The position numbers and the translations under genes were made by a program. Below, piece after piece: positions 60,832 through 64,000 of a stretch of DNA of 64,000 bases. Below the pieces are notes generated by a model, which saw only the letters and a list, made by a program, of their open reading frames with translations, did not search any database and was not told the DNA's origin. The stretch covers positions 266,791 to 330,790 of the forward strand of contig JAULAW010000013.1 in NCBI GenBank assembly GCA_032654645.1, given 5' to 3'. The stretch is from CAITJF01 sp032654645. GTDB lineage: Bacteria > Pseudomonadota > Gammaproteobacteria > Burkholderiales > Gallionellaceae. Numbering within the stretch: position 1 is the first letter of the stretch; every line of letters starts with the position of its first letter.

Positions 60832-62232
60832 ATGAAAGGATTGCAGGTATTCAACGATAGGGCGGCCGGTATTGATGTGGGCAGCGAGAGCTTGCACACC
60901 TCGATTGCCGGTGATGCGCCCAAGGTCTTTGGCACCATGACCGCAGACTTGTACGCTTTGCGCGATCATCTTGTCGCCAGCGGCGTTAAAACGGTCGCGA
61001 TGGAAGCGACAGGCATTTACTGGCTGTGCGTGTACGAGGTGCTCGAAGCAGCAGGGCTCGAAGCGGTCATGGTCAATGGCCGCCACGTGCAGAATGTGCC
61101 GGGCCGCAAGACCGACATGGCCGACTGCCAGTGGCTGGCCACCTTGCACGCGCATGGCCTGCTGCGTGCGGGATTTGTCCCGGAAGCCGATATCCGGCGC
61201 TTGCAGGATTACATGCGGCTGCGCACCGACCACATCGGCATGGCGGCCCAGCATGTGCAGCACATGCAAAAGGCGCTGGACCGGATGAATATCAAGATTC
61301 ACGAGGTCATCAGCTCGCTGGCCGGCGCGAGCGGCCTGGCCATAGTGCGCGCCATTGTGGGCGGTGAGCGCGATACCGAAACGTTGTTGGCCTTGTGTGA
61401 TGTGCAGATTCGCAAGGCTAAAGCCGGACGCATGCGCGCCGCGTTGCAAGGCTCGTGGCGCGAAGAACATCTGTTTGCGCTGTCGCAGGCACTGTCGGGC
61501 TGGGATTTTTATCAGGCGCAGATCGCCGGGTGCGATGCGCGTGTCGAGCAGGCGTTGCGCGCACGTAGCGCGCAGGATAACGGCGCCAGCGACGACGGCA
61601 GTGGCAGCAAACATAGCCCGGCAGGGTTCGACACCTGCTCCGACAACAGGGTTGCCCCGATACAGAAGGTTGGCATCAAGAAAAAACCCGTGAAAGCGGC
61701 CAGCCAGAATGCGCCGCGTATCGCGGATATGCATCCGCTGGTTGTAGCGCTCAATGGTGGCCGTGATGCGAGCGTATTGCCGGGTTTGACGGACTACTCG
61801 ATTCTGCAATTGGCCAGCGAAGTCGGCACTGATTTGGCACGCTGGCCAACGGCCAAACACTTCACCGCGTGGCTGGGGCTGGCTCCAGGAGCACATCAAA
61901 GCGGCAAGCGGCGCGGGCGCCAGGCGCGCCAACGCAACCGTGCTGGCCGGGTATTTTGCACGGTGGCACGCTCTTTGGCCAACAGCACCGACAAAGCGCT
62001 CGGCGGCTTCTACCGGCGCATCCGCGCACGCCGGGGCGGGCTGCTTGCCAACCAGGCGCTGGCGCGAAAAATCGCTACGTTGTACTGGAATGTAATGGTC
62101 AAAGGTATTCAATTTGTTGAAAAAGGTCTCACGTATTATGAGCAAAAATTCGCCCAAACCGAACAACGTTTACTACGAAAACTCGCCTCGAAGCATAATC
62201 TGGTGCTTACACCAAACCCATTGCCTGCTTGA
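60832..62232 (+). CDS. IS110-family transposase
   Basis: The 466-residue protein has an N-terminal RuvC-like domain (GIDVGSESLHTSI, VAMEATGIYWLCVYEVLEAA, KTDMADCQWLATLHAHGLL) and a C-terminal Tnp domain with the conserved serine region (PTAKHFTAWLGLAPGAHQSG). The RuvC residues D14, E-containing MEATG and the DMAD aspartates form the DEDD site. AAGGAG lies five bases before the ATG. The gene looks intact. A low-complexity insert (about 240-285) lies between the domains. Confidence 0.93.
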   Translation: MKGLQVFNDRAAGIDVGSESLHTSIAGDAPKVFGTMTADLYALRDHLVASGVKTVAMEATGIYWLCVYEVLEAAGLEAVMVNGRHVQNVPGRKTDMADCQWLATLHAHGLLRAGFVPEADIRRLQDYMRLRTDHIGMAAQHVQHMQKALDRMNIKIHEVISSLAGASGLAIVRAIVGGERDTETLLALCDVQIRKAKAGRMRAALQGSWREEHLFALSQALSGWDFYQAQIAGCDARVEQALRARSAQDNGASDDGSGSKHSPAGFDTCSDNRVAPIQKVGIKKKPVKAASQNAPRIADMHPLVVALNGGRDASVLPGLTDYSILQLASEVGTDLARWPTAKHFTAWLGLAPGAHQSGKRRGRQARQRNRAGRVFCTVARSLANSTDKALGGFYRRIRARRGGLLANQALARKIATLYWNVMVKGIQFVEKGLTYYEQKFAQTEQRLLRKLASKHNLVLTPNPLPA

Positions 62233-62250
62233 GGTTCATGGGTAGGGAAA

Positions 62251-62862
62251 ATGAAAACTATCACTCTCGCTATAACGGGTGCGTCCGGCCTGCCCTACGC
62301 CATGCGTCTGCTTGAATGCCTGCTGCAAAGCGGTCATCGCGTATATCTGGTGTATTCACAAGCCGCGCAAATCGTCGCCAAACAGGAACTGGATTTTGTG
62401 CTGCCAAACCGCCCGCAGGATGCGGAACAGATGTTCGTGGAGCGTTTCGGAAAGTTCAGCGGCGAGTTGAAAGTGTTCGGCATCCAGGATTGGTACGCCC
62501 CAATGGCCTCAGGCTCCAACCCCGGCGACGCAATGGTGATCTGCCCATGCACCATGGGCACGCTGGGCAAGGTCGCCAGCGGCATCAGCGACGACCTGAT
62601 CACCCGCGCGGCAGATGTGATGCTCAAGGAAAAACGCCCGCTGATTTTAGTGCCGCGCGAAACACCATTCTCCGCTATTCATCTGGAAAACATGCTGCGG
62701 CTGTCCCACGCCGGAGCCGCCATTCTCCCGCCCAACCCCGGCTTCTATCATCACCCGCAAAGTGTGCAAGACATTGTGGATTTCGTCGTGGCGCGGATAT
62801 TGGACCATCTGGGAGTGGCGCATGATCTGGTGCAGCGGTGGGGTGAAAAACCTCCCTTGTGA
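62251..62862 (+). CDS. ubiX: Flavin prenyltransferase UbiX
   Basis: UbiX makes the prenylated FMN cofactor of UbiD, needed for ubiquinone synthesis. The 203-residue protein has ITLAITGASGLPYAMRLLEC, MVICPCTMGTLGKVASGISD, PLILVPRETPFSAIHLENML, and PNPGFYHHPQSVQDIVDFVV. The start is 18 bases after the transposase stop, so its own promoter is either within the IS or lost. The ribosome site GGTAGGG precedes the ATG. UbiD is not in the window. Confidence 0.95.
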   Translation: MKTITLAITGASGLPYAMRLLECLLQSGHRVYLVYSQAAQIVAKQELDFVLPNRPQDAEQMFVERFGKFSGELKVFGIQDWYAPMASGSNPGDAMVICPCTMGTLGKVASGISDDLITRAADVMLKEKRPLILVPRETPFSAIHLENMLRLSHAGAAILPPNPGFYHHPQSVQDIVDFVVARILDHLGVAHDLVQRWGEKPPL

Positions 62863-62943
62863 GTCGCCAATTTGCTGGGTGATTGGAAAACGGTATGACA
62901 TGCCTGCACCCTGTAAAATTTTTCAATTGGATGGAGCATCATC

Positions 62944-63256
62944 AAAATAAACGTGACCGAAATCCCGGAAATCGCTGCGATGAGCATCCCGGAAAAAATC
63001 GTTTTTCTTGAAGGCCGGTCTCCTCGCGCAACTGCGCGTTGTTATTTGGAAAACGACTCATGATTTTGCGGATTTGCTGGTGGAGGCTGACCGCTTTGGT
63101 GTGCGCCGCCCTTTGGATTTGCTTGCCGACGTGCGTGCTGCACTGGCTAACTGGCCTGAATTCGCCAAAGAAGCAGGCTTGAACAGTGCAACCGCAAACG
63201 CTATTACCTCAGATTTTGAGCCGCTTTGGAAGCGAAAACATTGTGTTCATAATTGA
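62944..63256 (+). pseudogene. Remnants of an addiction-module antitoxin and a HipA-like toxin
   Basis: A segment beginning near 62944 reads VTEIPEIAAMSIPEKIVFLE, the start of a RelB-like addiction-module antitoxin, and breaks off near 63010. Another frame (63008-63256) reads DFADLLVEADRFGVRRPLDL, then VRAALANWPEFAKEAGL, like the last part of HipA. Neither is complete. It seems that two toxin-antitoxin loci have decayed and fused here. Confidence 0.5.
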
Positions 63257-63288
63257 GGGCAACACCGAACAAGTACACTCGCTACGAT

Positions 63289-63471
63289 TTTAACGTGAAC
63301 GTCGCGAAGCGACACCACATCACTCTCCCCCGCTGGTGGATAACCAACGACTTGGCTGGCGTCTTTTGCCAGCTTAGTCGAATGGCTAGTCGTTTCATCA
63401 GAGGTAGGAGAGAGGGAACGGACACTGCGGCGTTCATTTTCTGTGGTGGCGATGCCGCCATGCCCGTTAGG
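63289..63471. repeat. Composite dispersed repeat, copy 2
   Basis: Blocks 63289-63330 and 63414-63471 match 7399-7440 and 7738-7795. Between them lies an intact small palindrome, GATAACCAACGACTTGGCTG to TCGTTTCATCA (63339-63400), whose arms include AGCTTAGTCGAATGGCT. This copy lacks the MITE found at 7538, so it shows the empty target. The small palindrome sits on the opposite side of GAGGTAGGAGAG from where it does in copy 1. Confidence 0.75.
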
Positions 63472-63488
63472 TTGAATGTGAATCTGGA

Positions 63489-64000
63489 TTACGCAGAGAG
63501 TTTGCTTCTGCGTCGTGTTGTGAAACCCAGCAATCCTAAACCAGCCAGCAACATGGCGTAGGTTTCGGGTTCGGGAACGGACGAAACAGAAACAGAAACA
63601 TTATCAAGTGCGCCACCTAAGCCGTCGCTGATGCCCACAGCCGCAAACATCAGAGAAGTAGATGCTGTGGTTGCCGCAAGATGGAATGTAAATTGGCTCC
63701 AGACATTGCCTGAAGTATTGTTTGTGCCTGTAACTGTATCAATAAGGCTGCCGTTCCAAGAGAACGCTATTGGATTGGACGCTGCACTTACATTCATCCT
63801 TGGAGAATACCAGAAACTAATATCATAAAACTGGCCCGCTGTAGTGCTAATGATCTGAGCAATAGTGCTATTGACGTTTGAATCAAGTTCAATAAAATTG
63901 CTGCCATTCTGTGCTGCCCCATAAAAATTGTTTCTCATCTCAATTTTAGTCCCAGAAACAAGCGTCCACCCGTCAATCGAATTAGGATTGGCATACTTAC
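63489..64000 (-). CDS. PEP-CTERM sorting-domain protein, N-terminus outside the window
   Basis: The frame is open to the right edge; upstream of the internal ATG at 63938 it continues with YANPNSIDGWTLVSGTKIEM. The C-terminus, SVPEPETYAMLLAGLGLLGF followed by RRRSK, is a typical PEP-CTERM signal (PEP motif, transmembrane helix, basic end) for exosortase processing. The body is beta-rich and resembles DUF642 or choice-of-anchor C proteins (GWTLVSG, FIELDSN). It is probably a secreted exopolysaccharide-associated protein. No exosortase is in the window. Confidence 0.85.
   Translation of the reverse strand, partial: KYANPNSIDGWTLVSGTKIEMRNNFYGAAQNGSNFIELDSNVNSTIAQIISTTAGQFYDISFWYSPRMNVSAASNPIAFSWNGSLIDTVTGTNNTSGNVWSQFTFHLAATTASTSLMFAAVGISDGLGGALDNVSVSVSSVPEPETYAMLLAGLGLLGFTTRRRSKLSA

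Larger units (their letters stand above)
60615..62242 (+). mobile_element. IS110-family insertion sequence
   Basis: The transposase at 60832-62232 is preceded by about 200 bases without a gene and followed by only 10 bases to the right boundary, the layout of the IS110 group. The short sequences CCCATGAACC (60615-60624) and GGTTCATGGG (62233-62242) mark the likely ends; exact termini cannot be fixed because IS110 elements make little or no target duplication. It lies between the Gx gene and ubiX. Confidence 0.65.

Noticed and set aside
60412..62166. 584-codon open frame on the minus strand
   Set aside because: It is antisense to the IS110 transposase and has no recognisable domain.

Overview
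The window looks like chromosome from a betaproteobacterium of the Nitrosomonadales, probably near the iron-oxidising Gallionellaceae. This is an inference from gene order (ybgC-tol-pal-cpoB-queE, kdsD-kdsC-lptCAB-rpoN-hpf-ptsN-hprK-rapZ, aat-ate-pyrD, birA-coaX-SPOR), an NAD-linked formate dehydrogenase, a PEP-CTERM surface protein and many small palindromic repeats. No species can be named from the sequence alone.

Layout. 0-1.7 kb: the end of a restriction-modification locus (short methyltransferase, KilA-N protein, start of a second methyltransferase). 2-6.3 kb: a two-gene NAD-dependent formate dehydrogenase (fdsB, fdsA). 6.3-7.8 kb: a gene-poor repeat nest. 7.8-11.5 kb: an Mla-type lipid transporter. 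11.5-14 kb: a frameshifted folB, an FAD oxidoreductase, a tRNA-Met with a P4-type integrase stub, and an EAL-domain fragment. 14-21.9 kb: SPOR protein, coaX, birA, patatin, and a LapD/LapG adhesin-retention module.

22.2-40.8 kb: ruvB, then an 11-kb defence and toxin-antitoxin island, then the ybgC-tolQRAB-pal-cpoB-queE cluster. The usual neighbours ruvB and ybgC are split by the island, which holds a RHH/PIN pair, a PLD-SNF2 helicase, VapBC, an Eco57I-like methyltransferase, a YhcG (DUF1016) nuclease and a RelE-like/Xre/DUF6941 operon. Methyltransferase and nuclease overlap by 4 bp. The helicase and methyltransferase lie on the same strand with only VapBC between them. This is the best candidate for an uncharacterised system in the window.

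41-49 kb: a conserved hypothetical, aat (with an in-frame palindromic insert), ate, pyrD, a MarR-cytochrome b561-YceI-YceI operon followed by a decayed copy of the pyrD 3' end, and an ISAzo13-family insertion sequence. 49-60.6 kb: a Kef-type antiporter divergent from the KDO/LPS-export/RpoN/PTS cluster. 60.6-64 kb: an IS110-family element directly before ubiX, toxin-antitoxin remnants, and the C-terminal part of a PEP-CTERM protein running off the edge.

A theme throughout is small non-coding mobile elements. At least four families can be told apart. They nest in each other, and empty sites within the same window allow the insertions to be read almost to the base. Some sit in frame inside protein-coding genes (helicase, aat) or split operons (tolR/tolA).
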